A DNA stretch of 64,000 nt from Siminovitchia fortis. GTDB taxonomy: Bacteria > Bacillota > Bacilli > Bacillales > Bacillaceae_C. The notes under the pieces were generated by a model. The model was not told the origin of the DNA. It saw nothing but the letters and a program-made list of their open reading frames with translations, and made no database searches. The translations under genes were made by a program, and so were the position numbers. Positions 32,672-41,376 of the stretch are shown one piece after another. The stretch is taken from positions 25,880 to 89,879 of the forward strand of contig NZ_QYTU02000010.1 of NCBI RefSeq assembly GCF_003605365.2. Direction: 5' to 3'. Positions within the stretch are counted from its first letter, which is position 1; each line of letters starts with the position of its first letter.

Positions 32672-34248
32672 TCGTGAATCACTCTCCAATTGTTATTCAC
32701 CGTTGCCTTCACCGTTTTTTCCCTGAGAAAGTAATTGGCGATCAGCTCGGACATATCAATTTGTATTTCTTTTATGACAGCCTTTCCCTGGTACATAAAA
32801 TATTGTCCGCCGCCTCCCGCCCGGTAATTGCTCATTACGACATCGTATGATTGTTCATGCAAAACAGGTCGACCCTTATATTCCAGCTTGACAACCCTCT
32901 GCCCCTCAGGCTTGGAAATATCGATGATATAATCGATTCCTTCCCACATATCATAATTATAGTGCTGCGGCTTTGGTGTCGTAAATGCCGGGTTTACTTC
33001 TATTTTTTTGCCGTTATATTGCATGAAGTAAGAAGCGGAGCGCTCCAAGGCATCCCTCATATCCTTACCCGATATACGGATAACCTTTAAAGTGTTCGGA
33101 TAAATATAGTTGGAGACGACATCACGCATCGTCACATGTGGAGGGAACCCCGGGGATTCATTGTCAAATAGGGCCGTAGTTGAAATATCCACTCCTGCAG
33201 CATCCATTTGTACCTTGTTAATAAATTCGATGAGTGCATTATCCTGCAGCCTGATTTTCATGGCATCTTCCACCAGCATATTCCCTTCTATTTTCCCGAT
33301 GGGCTGGTCCAGCCATGCCTGTGTATTCCTTTCGTACACTTCCACTTTATCCAGCAGCGCCCGATCTTCCGGCACCCCTTGAACTGACAATAGCTCGGAA
33401 TGTTTACTTACTGCCTTCCACCTCCCTCCAGCCTTTTCAAGCTTCAATACAGCCTTCCCAAGAAAGGCTCCTGAACTTCCCGGCTGCAGGACAATGACTC
33501 CGTTCAGCTCTTTTCCATAAATTTGCCGATGTTGATGGCCGGTTAAAAGGACATCAATGCCCGGCACTTCCATGCATAAGCGGTAGCCTTGATTTTCCCT
33601 GGTAATTTTTTCGATCGGCTCACCTGTGTCCAAATCTCTTTCAAAGCCGCCATGATATGATACAACGACGATATCAGCCCGCTCTTCTTCTTTTAAAAAC
33701 GGCACCCACCTTTTCGCTGTTTTCACAGGATCATCAAACTTTAATCCCACAATATTTTCCGGCTTTTCCCAGTACGGTATGTAGGGGGTTGTTAAACCTA
33801 ATACGGCCACCTTCAGATCATCAAACTGTTTTATCGTGTATGGTTTTCCAAAATACGGATTTTGGTTGGCGGCGTTTAAAATATTGGCTGACAGCCAAGG
33901 ATAGCTCGCCTGTTTTACAGCGGCCTTTAAGTTTCCCAGCCCGTAATTGAATTCATGATTGCCGAACACCCCGGCATCATACTTCATTTCATTCAATACA
34001 GCCACCATGGGATTCGGAAGGTGTCTATGTTCATCTGAGCGGACGTAATGGTAAGTCAGCGGCGTCCCTTGGATCAGGTCGCCATTATCGATTAATAGGA
34101 CGTTGTCATTGCTTTTCCGTTCTTTTTTTACAAGGGTTGAAATTTTTCCCAGCCCAACATCAGCATAGGCATTCGTTCCATAGTTGACCGGAAAGATGTT
34201 TCCATGGATATCGCTTGTCTGCAAAATCACCAAGTTTGTTGTCGTCAT
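32668..34248 (-). CDS. 5'-nucleotidase / 2',3'-cyclic nucleotide phosphodiesterase family enzyme
   Basis: A 526-residue two-domain phosphoesterase. The N-terminal metallophosphatase domain shows the dimetal motifs TSDIHGNIFP (about 10-19), NGDLIQGTP (about 55-63), GNHEFNYG (about 95-102), VVSYHGGFERD and LLTGHQHRQIYG (about 235-246). The C-terminal nucleotidase domain binds substrate (SGKDMRDALERSASYFM; Tyr-rich NYRAGGGGQYFM). There is no signal peptide, unlike secreted relatives, so it is probably cytosolic. Substrate range is unknown. Confidence 0.87.
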   Translation of the reverse strand: MTTTNLVILQTSDIHGNIFPVNYGTNAYADVGLGKISTLVKKERKSNDNVLLIDNGDLIQGTPLTYHYVRSDEHRHLPNPMVAVLNEMKYDAGVFGNHEFNYGLGNLKAAVKQASYPWLSANILNAANQNPYFGKPYTIKQFDDLKVAVLGLTTPYIPYWEKPENIVGLKFDDPVKTAKRWVPFLKEEERADIVVVSYHGGFERDLDTGEPIEKITRENQGYRLCMEVPGIDVLLTGHQHRQIYGKELNGVIVLQPGSSGAFLGKAVLKLEKAGGRWKAVSKHSELLSVQGVPEDRALLDKVEVYERNTQAWLDQPIGKIEGNMLVEDAMKIRLQDNALIEFINKVQMDAAGVDISTTALFDNESPGFPPHVTMRDVVSNYIYPNTLKVIRISGKDMRDALERSASYFMQYNGKKIEVNPAFTTPKPQHYNYDMWEGIDYIIDISKPEGQRVVKLEYKGRPVLHEQSYDVVMSNYRAGGGGQYFMYQGKAVIKEIQIDMSELIANYFLREKTVKATVNNNWRVIHD

Positions 34249-34299
34249 TGATAATGCCTGCTCCTAACCTGACAAATATATTAGTAAAATTGTAAAATT

Positions 34300-34320
34300 A
34301 TCCATTATCTTATAATGGAT
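34300..34320. promoter_or_regulatory. Perfect inverted repeat upstream of the nucleotidase gene
   Basis: ATCCATTAT-CTT-ATAATGGAT, 9-bp arms, 50 bp before the nucleotidase start and 24 bp after the LD-carboxypeptidase stop. Without a T-run it is more like an operator than a terminator. Confidence 0.35.
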
Positions 34321-34344
34321 CGTAGAGTATAGCAAGGACTCTGC

Positions 34345-35271
34345 CTATTGTATAATACCCTCTTTGATCACTAATTCTCCTTTGCCGGCATTAATTTCCA
34401 CAAATGCCCCTAAAGGCAGAGATACCATCGGTCTGCAATGTCCTGCCCTTAAATTGAATAAAACAGGCTTTCCGAACGGTTCAAGGATCTCCTTAAATAG
34501 ATCTTTAATGTTAAAGTTTGAATCAAAATGGCACCCGGTCCAACTCCCGAGAACAACCCCTTCCGCTTCTGAAAATTTACCTCCTAACGCAAGCTGCGTC
34601 ATCATCCTGTCCAATTTATACGGCTCCTCATTTATTTCTTCGAGAAATAAAATTTTTCCTTTCGTGTCTATTTCATAGGGGGTTCCCATCAAAGCAGAGA
34701 TGAGAGTCAAGTTCCCTCCTGTGAGTATTCCGCTTGCCCTTCCAGGGATCATACCTTCCATCCTTTCTCCAGGAGGGTTACACAATCTTCCTAATGAAAT
34801 GTTACCTTTTATTAACCGGGAAAGGCCTTCCTTGGTGAAAGAATCCGCGTCAATTAAATCCGAAGCGGCCATCGGTCCGTGTATTGTCGGAATTTCACAG
34901 CATTGCTGAAGGAAAAGATGCAAAGCCGTGATATCACTATAGCCGACGAACAGTTTTGGGTTGTTCCTAATCTGTTCTTGGTCAAGAAGAGGCAAGATTT
35001 GCGGGGAGCCATACCCTCCCCGCAGGCAAAAAATTGCTTTTATCTCCTTATTTGAAAACATGCTGCTTAATTCTGCCGCACGATTTTGAGGCGGTCCTGC
35101 CAAATACCCTCTATGCTCGATATGGCACGTTTCTCCGACTTCCACACGGAAACCTGCCTCTTCCAATGCAGCGATAGCCTTTTTCAATTTCTCTTGACTG
35201 GCAGGGCCTGAGGGTGCCGTCAGTCCCACAACATCATTTGGCGTGATTCCCTTAACCTTTTTTATTTCCAA
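34345..35271 (-). CDS. LD-carboxypeptidase (peptidase S66)
   Basis: A 308-residue serine peptidase of family S66, which trims D-amino acids from muropeptides (LdcA) or cleaves microcin-type conjugates (MccF). The nucleophile Ser is in FVGYSDITALHLF (about 105-117), preceded by CLRGGYGSPQILPLLD; the catalytic Glu lies in FLEEINEEPYKLDRMM and the His in RAGHCRPMVSLPLG. The pattern is close to B. subtilis YkfA, a muropeptide recycling enzyme. TTG 35271 is placed after GAGGTG; an in-frame GTG (35280) overlaps that site. Confidence 0.87.
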   Translation of the reverse strand: MEIKKVKGITPNDVVGLTAPSGPASQEKLKKAIAALEEAGFRVEVGETCHIEHRGYLAGPPQNRAAELSSMFSNKEIKAIFCLRGGYGSPQILPLLDQEQIRNNPKLFVGYSDITALHLFLQQCCEIPTIHGPMAASDLIDADSFTKEGLSRLIKGNISLGRLCNPPGERMEGMIPGRASGILTGGNLTLISALMGTPYEIDTKGKILFLEEINEEPYKLDRMMTQLALGGKFSEAEGVVLGSWTGCHFDSNFNIKDLFKEILEPFGKPVLFNLRAGHCRPMVSLPLGAFVEINAGKGELVIKEGIIQ

Positions 35272-35432
35272 TACCCTCACCTCTATTAAAATATTTTTAC
35301 ATGTCGAATATTCCCGGGGAAATAAGATTAACGTTGTCGATTATTGCCGGGGAAATAAAATGATGGTATTTCCTTATCAAATTTTGTTCCAAATAAGGTA
35401 AGATGATAGAAACATTTATTATGGAGCGGATA

Positions 35433-36191
35433 ATGGTGAAGTTAAATGAATCCAACCAATATATTAAAAAGATCAAATTGTTACGTGACGACATACCATC
35501 AAACGCTGAATACCCTTTTTGCCTTCCGGCGGTCGAATCTCTCAACGAACTCCCCTTACACCCTCAAGTGACATACTTTGTAGGTGAAAACGGGATGGGG
35601 AAGTCAACTCTAATTGAAGCAATCGCCATTTCCGCCGGATTCAATCCTGAAGGCGGATCTTTCAACTTCAACTTTTCAACCCGCGATTCCCACTCCGAAT
35701 TGGAACAGCATCTTCGCCTGATAAAAGGAGTGCAAAGACCAAAAGACGGTTTTTTTCTTCGGGCAGAAACATTTTATAATGTGGCAACAAATATTGAAGA
35801 GCTTGATCGTGAACCGAGAAGCCCGCGTATCATTGATCAATTCGGAGGAGTTTCTCTCCATGAGCAGTCGCATGGGGAGTCATTCTTCGCTGCCTTCACA
35901 CATCGTTTTAGGGGAAAAGGACTTTACATCATGGATGAACCTGAGGCCGCATTGTCACCCTTAAAGCAATTATCGATGCTGTCCCGGATCAATGAGCTTG
36001 CCGGCCAATCATCCCAGTTCATTATTGCCACACATTCCCCGGTCATCATGGCGTATCCTGATGCCCTATTGTATGAGTTCACAAAAGAAGGTGTAAGGAA
36101 AACGACTCTTGAAAATACGGAGCATTTCACACTAATGAAACAATTCTTCGATGATAAAGAACGTATGCTTTTTCATTTATTCAATACTTGA
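35433..36191 (+). CDS. AAA-type ATPase, ABC/SMC-like
   Basis: A 252-residue single-domain ATPase. Walker A is VGENGMGKSTLIEAIA (about 50-65), the signature region reads LHEQSHGESFFAAF (about 150-163), Walker B is GLYIMDEPEAALSP (about 170-183), and the H-loop is FIIATHSPVIMAYPDA. It lacks the transmembrane or permease partner of transporters and resembles chromosomal stand-alone ATPases of unknown role. ATG 35433 follows GGAG. It is divergent from the carboxypeptidase gene. Confidence 0.8.
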   Translation: MVKLNESNQYIKKIKLLRDDIPSNAEYPFCLPAVESLNELPLHPQVTYFVGENGMGKSTLIEAIAISAGFNPEGGSFNFNFSTRDSHSELEQHLRLIKGVQRPKDGFFLRAETFYNVATNIEELDREPRSPRIIDQFGGVSLHEQSHGESFFAAFTHRFRGKGLYIMDEPEAALSPLKQLSMLSRINELAGQSSQFIIATHSPVIMAYPDALLYEFTKEGVRKTTLENTEHFTLMKQFFDDKERMLFHLFNT

Positions 36192-36260
36192 GGGTAATGC
36201 ATTCATATTTTTAACATCAATGGCCAAAGCTAACTCTAACTTTTACTGCGGAGGATATCG

Positions 36261-37856
36261 ATGAAAGCAACAGATGTATTGGTACAGTGTTTGGAAAATG
36301 AAGGTGTAGAATATGTTTTTGGAATTGTCGGGAAAGAGACTCTTGATCTCATTGAATCCATTTCCCGTTCCACGCAAATTCAATATGTTCCGGTCCGCCA
36401 TGAACAAGGAGCGGCTTTTATGGCATGCGTTTATGGAAAGCTTTCTAAAAAAGTTGGAGTTTGTACGGCTACTTTGGGACCCGGAGCGGGCAACCTGTTA
36501 ACAGGTTTGGCTACGGCTACACTTGACGGGTGTCCTGTAGTCGCTCTTACCGGGCAGACAGGGCTTAACAAGCAGCATAAGCATTCTCACCAGTTTATAG
36601 AGATGACCGATGTTATGGCACCCGCTACAAAATGGGCGGCCCAGATCAAAGAAGCTGACACGATTCCTGAAATGGTTCGGAAGGCATTTAAAACCGCAAA
36701 CGAAGAAAAGCCGGGATCCGTGTTTCTGGAACTCCCTGAAAACCTGGCGTTTGAATCGGTCCCGCCTGGAGTAGTGCCAATAACGGAGGAACAGCCTGTT
36801 CTTCCTGCCGGGAAAGCTGTTCAGTCAGCTATTTCCCTCGTGAATGAAAGTGAAAAACCGTTTGTCATTATCGGTGATAAAGTCATAAGACAGGATGCGT
36901 CTCAGGACGTGCTTCTTTTTCTATCAAAGCTACAAGCACCTGCCACCCACTCTTTTATGGCAAAAGGGGTGATCCCTAAAAACGTCCCTTATAACTATTT
37001 TACGTTTGGATTCTCTGAAAATGATTTGGTCTTGTCAGGAATTGATGAAGCAGATCTGTTGATTATTATCGGATTTGATCCCGTGGAAAGGCCGCCTAAG
37101 GAATGGAATCGAAAAAAAATCCCCATCTTGCATATCGACTCACAAACACCTGAGCCGGACGAGTATTACCCAACAGCAGCAGAGGTGATTGGCCACATAA
37201 AGCAAACGTTGCAAAATTTGAGCACTCGCAGCATTCCTTCCAAAGGCTGGATCCCTTCCGGAAATTTAAAACAAAAGATCGAGCATTCCTTTCAAATCAA
37301 GTCAGGGTATGATGATAATTCACACCTGCCCCTGACAACTGAGAACATATTGCACGCCATTGAAATGCTGTCACCAGAAGACACTATCGTTGTTTCCGAT
37401 GTCGGGGCACATAAAATATCAATAGCACGTACCTATCAGCCGAAGCAGCCTGAAAATCTGATCATTTCAAATGGACTTGCTTCCATGGGTATTAGTATTC
37501 CAGGATCGATCGGAGCCAAGCTTGCCCGGCCACATGCTCCCGTTATCTCCATAACCGGAGACGGCGGTGCAATGATGACAATTTCCGAATTGGAAACAGT
37601 TAAACGGCTTGGGATTTCTCTGATTTTTATCGTTCTGAACGACGGAGTGTTAAAGCTCGAGCAACAAATGATGAACAAGAAACTTGGTAAAAGCGTCGGT
37701 GTATCGTTCGGAAATCCTGATTTTGTCCTTCTTGCCGAAAGCTTCGGCATTAGGGGATTCAGACCGAAAGCTTTGGGAGAGTTTGAAGAATTGTTTCAAG
37801 TCGCGATATCATCTTTGGAACCGATTTTATTTGATATCCCCCTTCCTAATTCTTAA
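36261..37856 (+). CDS. TPP-dependent acetolactate synthase-like enzyme
   Basis: A 531-residue thiamine-diphosphate enzyme of the acetohydroxyacid synthase/oxidase group. The activating Glu is in VPVRHEQGAAFMA (about 47-59); the FAD/central domain follows; the TPP-Mg motif is ITGDGGAMMTISELETVK (about 430-447) with the closing Asn in IVLNDG. No small regulatory subunit (ilvN) is adjacent. Length and lone position suggest the catabolic or uncharacterised class and not the branched-chain biosynthetic enzyme; the exact reaction is not settled. The start ATG follows GCGGAGG. Confidence 0.8.
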   Translation: MKATDVLVQCLENEGVEYVFGIVGKETLDLIESISRSTQIQYVPVRHEQGAAFMACVYGKLSKKVGVCTATLGPGAGNLLTGLATATLDGCPVVALTGQTGLNKQHKHSHQFIEMTDVMAPATKWAAQIKEADTIPEMVRKAFKTANEEKPGSVFLELPENLAFESVPPGVVPITEEQPVLPAGKAVQSAISLVNESEKPFVIIGDKVIRQDASQDVLLFLSKLQAPATHSFMAKGVIPKNVPYNYFTFGFSENDLVLSGIDEADLLIIIGFDPVERPPKEWNRKKIPILHIDSQTPEPDEYYPTAAEVIGHIKQTLQNLSTRSIPSKGWIPSGNLKQKIEHSFQIKSGYDDNSHLPLTTENILHAIEMLSPEDTIVVSDVGAHKISIARTYQPKQPENLIISNGLASMGISIPGSIGAKLARPHAPVISITGDGGAMMTISELETVKRLGISLIFIVLNDGVLKLEQQMMNKKLGKSVGVSFGNPDFVLLAESFGIRGFRPKALGEFEELFQVAISSLEPILFDIPLPNS

Positions 37857-37975
37857 GTATGATGGGAAGGTCACCCGAACAATCATGAAAGAGATGATTA
37901 TTCGATGGGATGAAAACAAAGAATAACCGAAAAACTGCACCGGATTACCGAACACCGGTGTGACTTGGAAAGTTA

Positions 37976-38013
37976 TAAGGAAAGCGCAAGGCGTGCAGCC
38001 TTAGGCGACTTAT
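37976..38013 (+). repeat. Partial B-type repeat, copy 5
   Basis: TATAAGGAAAGCGCAAGGCG and TGCAGCCTTAGGCGACTT match the left ~38 bp of B copies. It stops abruptly where the decayed membrane gene begins, so it truncates that gene's 3' end. The stretch 37857-37975 before it contains only an imperfect CACCGG/CCGGTG hairpin. Confidence 0.75.
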
Positions 38014-38367
38014 CTGCACCCATACCCAGCTGTAAATTTCCGAAAATAATACGATTCCGGCAATAGCTGATAGTTTCGGAGCAGTTGATGCCACAGGGCC
38101 GAGCAAAGGGAACTTCAATACGTACAGCACAGTCAATATTCCCATAGATAGTGCTGAACAAGCCGTTATGATTGAAGCAAGTATGATAAGAAGCCAAGGC
38201 GCACTGAAAGTATGGAACAAAAGATATGGGCGCGGTTGCCAATGGACTGACGAAATACCCCATTTCTGGAAATATTGAACCAGCCGATTGAAAAACCGCT
38301 GCCAATCCGCTGAAAATCGCCACGAGTACAAGCCGGTTCGTATAAGATAAATTGTTGCATTTTTCAT
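38014..38367 (-). pseudogene. Decayed small membrane protein gene
   Basis: Fragments in three frames line up as one protein: SYTNRLVLVAIFSGLAAVFQ and GYFVSPLATAPI (first frame, to about 38233), ILSVRLGFLSYLL (second frame, about 38205-38168), then SALSMGILTVLYVLKFPLLG and AGIVLFSEIYSWVWVQIS (third frame) ending at the repeat. The composite would be a protein of about 120-160 residues with four or five membrane helices, like small bacilli membrane proteins. At least two frameshifts and a truncated end make it non-functional. Start near ATG 38367. Confidence 0.65.
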
Positions 38368-38526
38368 GAATGGATAAAGCATTCTCGAAAATCCTGTATC
38401 CCAATCACCCTTCCCCCTCTTTTAGGCACCTATTCAGTATATGACCATCCTTATTCGTTGATTACGAAGCTTATACACATAAAAAGTCCCGTAAAAACAA
38501 TAGGACTATATCCACTTCCTAAATTA

Positions 38527-38554
38527 TTGGAATAATTACTACAATCAATATAGT
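38527..38554 (+). promoter_or_regulatory. Sigma-A type promoter of the M28 aminopeptidase gene
   Basis: TTGGAA (38527-38532), 16-bp spacer, TATAGT (38549-38554), 35 bp before the start codon. Confidence 0.5.
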
Positions 38555-38588
38555 AATATATTAAAATTTTAGGGAGGCTTGAATAATC

Positions 38589-39974
38589 GTGGTAATAAGA
38601 AAAAAACCATTAGCAGCTCTATTGATCGCTGCCAGCTTAGCAGTCGGTGTTCCTGCTGCTTTCGCTAAGGAAGCACCGGCTCCACCGGCCCAGGCACAAA
38701 AAGCTTTTGATAATAAAATAATCAAAAAGATAAGTGCCGATAATATGTACAACCACATTGCCCATCTTGCCGCAGAGCCACGTGTAGCAGGAACTGAGGC
38801 GGAGTGGAATGCAGTCCAGTATATCGAAGCAAGGCTCTCTTCATACGGATATGAAACGGAAATTCAGCCATTCACATTTGAGAATTATTATGCTCCAAAA
38901 GTGGCTGTCACAGCTGGTGGAGAGGCCTTGTCATCAAGCAGTTTTACATACACACCGAACGGAGTTGTAACAGCGGACTTGGTATATGCAGGACTTGGGA
39001 GAGCCTCGGATGTTGAAAGTATGGATCTGACCGGAAAAATCGCCCTGGTTCAAAGGGGAGAAATTTCCTTTGGTGAGAAAGTATTGAATGCCGCCAATGC
39101 GGGTGCTTCCGCAGTCATAATTTTCAATAATGAACCAGGTGGGATTAACGGAACACTTGGAGAAGCAAATGATAATTACGTACCCGCTGTAGCCCTTTCA
39201 CGGGAAGACGGAGAAAGATTAAGAGCGGGATTGGCGGAAGGACAAACCATTTCTGCAACGGTCAGTGTGACAGATGGAAGAATTGTTCAGGAAACATCGC
39301 ATAATGTGGTTGCTGTTAAAAAGCCGACACAAAAGAAAAAAGCAACAGACCAAATCATTGTTGTAGGATCGCACCATGACTCTGTTCCTGGGGCGCCTGG
39401 TGCAAACGATGATGCTTCCGGAGTCGCCGCTACTCTTGAACTGGCACGTGTAATGGCTAATATGCCTACCGACACTGAAATCCGATTTGTTACATTTGGA
39501 GCGGAGGAGCTTGGTCTCGTCGGTTCGTACGAGTATGTTGACTCCCTCTCCCAAGATGAGCGCGATCGTATAGTCGGCATGTGGCAAATGGATATGGTTG
39601 GAAGCAGAGATGCTGGTGACCTCGTCATGTTTACCGTTGACGGAGAGAAAAACGTAGTTACAGACCTCTCTGCAGCTGCAGGAGTAAGGACTGGCACTCC
39701 ACTAACGTACGGTCAGGAAGGCCGAAGCGACCATGTTCCATTTTATGAGGCAGGCATTCCAGCAGCATTGTTCATCCACAACCCTGTAGAACCTTGGTAC
39801 CACACCCCAGAGGATACACTTGATAAGATCAGTAAGGAAAAACTTCAAGAGACTGCGGAAATCGTGGGTGCAGCAGTTTATAGAATTGCACGCCCTGATA
39901 CACCGGCACTTGAAAGGGCCAAAGTGGCACCTAAACCAGTGGAATATGAGAAAATCGTTGGTGGAATTCAATAA
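38589..39974 (+). CDS. ywaD: Secreted M28 aminopeptidase with PA domain
   Basis: A 461-residue exported zinc aminopeptidase, YwaD-like. A Sec signal peptide is at 1-26 (MVIRKKPLAALLIAASLAV..., cleavage after AFA). A protease-associated domain (about 120-225) is inserted before the peptidase core, whose zinc ligands are in GSHHDSVPGAPGANDDASG (about 258-276), FGAEELGLVGS (about 304-314), MDMVGS and PWYHTPEDTLDK (His, about 400). The GTG start follows GGGAGG. It would release amino acids from peptides outside the cell. Confidence 0.9.
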   Translation: MVIRKKPLAALLIAASLAVGVPAAFAKEAPAPPAQAQKAFDNKIIKKISADNMYNHIAHLAAEPRVAGTEAEWNAVQYIEARLSSYGYETEIQPFTFENYYAPKVAVTAGGEALSSSSFTYTPNGVVTADLVYAGLGRASDVESMDLTGKIALVQRGEISFGEKVLNAANAGASAVIIFNNEPGGINGTLGEANDNYVPAVALSREDGERLRAGLAEGQTISATVSVTDGRIVQETSHNVVAVKKPTQKKKATDQIIVVGSHHDSVPGAPGANDDASGVAATLELARVMANMPTDTEIRFVTFGAEELGLVGSYEYVDSLSQDERDRIVGMWQMDMVGSRDAGDLVMFTVDGEKNVVTDLSAAAGVRTGTPLTYGQEGRSDHVPFYEAGIPAALFIHNPVEPWYHTPEDTLDKISKEKLQETAEIVGAAVYRIARPDTPALERAKVAPKPVEYEKIVGGIQ

Positions 39975-39982
39975 GATTAATA

Positions 39983-40011
39983 AGCGGAAAGCCGAGCTTT
40001 CCGCTTTTTCT
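39983..40011 (+). terminator. Terminator after the aminopeptidase gene
   Basis: AGCGGAAAGC-CGA-GCTTTCCGCT followed by TTTTCTTTT. Confidence 0.9.
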
Positions 40012-40136
40012 TTTCCAAAAAACGGCGACGGGTCTATCAACCCTTCTTTTCTATGTAAAATTGTACTACTTTCTTCTTTATCCGCTTTCATATATAATAG
40101 AAAATATTGAAATTATATAGAAAAGGATATGGGGTT

Positions 40137-41156
40137 ATGATTCTTGGTTTAACTATTATACTAATTCTAGTTTTATTCTTGCCGTTTACTGTAGGAATTG
40201 TAGAAAAGAATTTGGAAGCCTTTTTATTTGTTATGGGGATCCTGGCGGCTTGGACAAGCCACGTATTGACAGGAGAACTGTTTACAAAAGCATTGGTGGA
40301 TCCAATACATATTACACTTGCTGTTCTGATTGCAGGTCTTCTGTTCAAATGGTTCCAGACATCAATTGAAAAAGGAATTCTGGGAATGAGCCGTGCTATC
40401 CCATCACGCTTGTTTATAGCTTTAGTTGTAATCGTTCTCGGTTTAATCTCAAGTATCATTACTGCGATTATTGCGGCAATTGTCCTGGTTGTGATTGTAA
40501 GCGTATTGCGCCTTGAGCGCCAAGCCTCAATCCGCCTTGTCATTCTCGCCTGCTTCTCTATCGGGCTTGGTGCAGCTTTGACACCGATCGGAGAACCGTT
40601 GGCAACCATCGCCGTAAGCAAATTGAATGCCGATTTCTTCTATTTGCTCCGTCTGATCGGCCCGGATGTCATTTCAGCCGTCATTTTATTTGGTATTTTA
40701 GCGGCATTTATTGTCGACCCAACAAGGGGCGGCGCTGGAGAATCATCCAGTCTCGAAGCTGAAAGCTATCCAGAGATACTCATCCGTGCTTTTAAAGTTT
40801 ATTTATTCGTCATGGGCCTTACACTGCTCGGAGCAGGTTTTGAACCATTTATCGAAAAATATCTGCTTGGGCTCAGCCCGCAGATCTTATATTGGATTAA
40901 CATGATTTCCGCTATCCTTGATAACGCCACACTGGCTGCAGCAGAAATCAGTCCTCAAATGAGCGATCCGACCCTTGTATCCATTTTACTCGGACTCATG
41001 ATCAGCGGCGGAATGCTTATTCCAGGAAATATCCCGAACATCATTGCGGCAGGCAAATTAAATATTACAAGCCGCGAATGGGCACGTTTCGGTGTTCCTG
41101 TAGGTTTGATCGCCATGGTCGTTTACTTTATCGTTATTCTTATTTTTTACGTATGA
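40137..41156 (+). CDS. DUF1646 family membrane protein
   Basis: A 339-residue membrane protein with about ten helices and a start of MILGLTIILILVLFLPFTVG. Pro/Gly-rich loops such as LGAALTPIGEPLATIAVSKL and ISAILDNATLAAAEISPQM resemble ion-transporter reentrant regions; the family is thought to be related to Na+/H+ antiporters, which is inference. ATG 40137 is used; an in-frame TTG at 40107 lies upstream of the AAAGGA site. The stop is joined to repeat copy 6. Confidence 0.8.
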   Translation: MILGLTIILILVLFLPFTVGIVEKNLEAFLFVMGILAAWTSHVLTGELFTKALVDPIHITLAVLIAGLLFKWFQTSIEKGILGMSRAIPSRLFIALVVIVLGLISSIITAIIAAIVLVVIVSVLRLERQASIRLVILACFSIGLGAALTPIGEPLATIAVSKLNADFFYLLRLIGPDVISAVILFGILAAFIVDPTRGGAGESSSLEAESYPEILIRAFKVYLFVMGLTLLGAGFEPFIEKYLLGLSPQILYWINMISAILDNATLAAAEISPQMSDPTLVSILLGLMISGGMLIPGNIPNIIAAGKLNITSREWARFGVPVGLIAMVVYFIVILIFYV

Positions 41157-41275
41157 TAAGAAAAGCGCAAGGCGCGCAGCCTTAGGCGACAAGCACAAGA
41201 GGAATTTTGATGAGGGAGCTTTTTAGCCACCACAGCAATGCGGCTTGATCCGTGCGCCGATGGCGCCTGGGGCTG
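41157..41275 (+). repeat. Interspersed repeat, B type, copy 6
   Basis: Joined to the DUF1646 stop (TGATAAGAAAAGCGCAAGGC). It has GCGCAGCCTTAGGCGACAAGC at the left and CCGATGGCGCCTGGGGCTGG at the right, which are complementary in part. The shared tail (TTTGAAGAGAAACTTCGGTA) follows to about 41328. Confidence 0.8.
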
Positions 41276-41339
41276 GACATTATGTAATCTTTGTTTGAAG
41301 AGAAACTTCGGTAAAATTTTATACTTTAACTATAAAAAA

Positions 41340-41373
41340 CTCCTGGAATTAATTTTCCAGGAGCTTTTTATTT
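41340..41373. terminator. Bidirectional terminator before the DUF1002 gene
   Basis: CTCCTGGAA-TTAATT-TTCCAGGAG with A-run and T-run flanks. Confidence 0.9.
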
Positions 41374-41376
41374 CAT

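Noticed and set aside
28983..41156. Mobile island or prophage in the accessory stretch
   Set aside because: No integrase, transposase, tRNA end or phage genes, and base composition and ribosome sites look like the surroundings.
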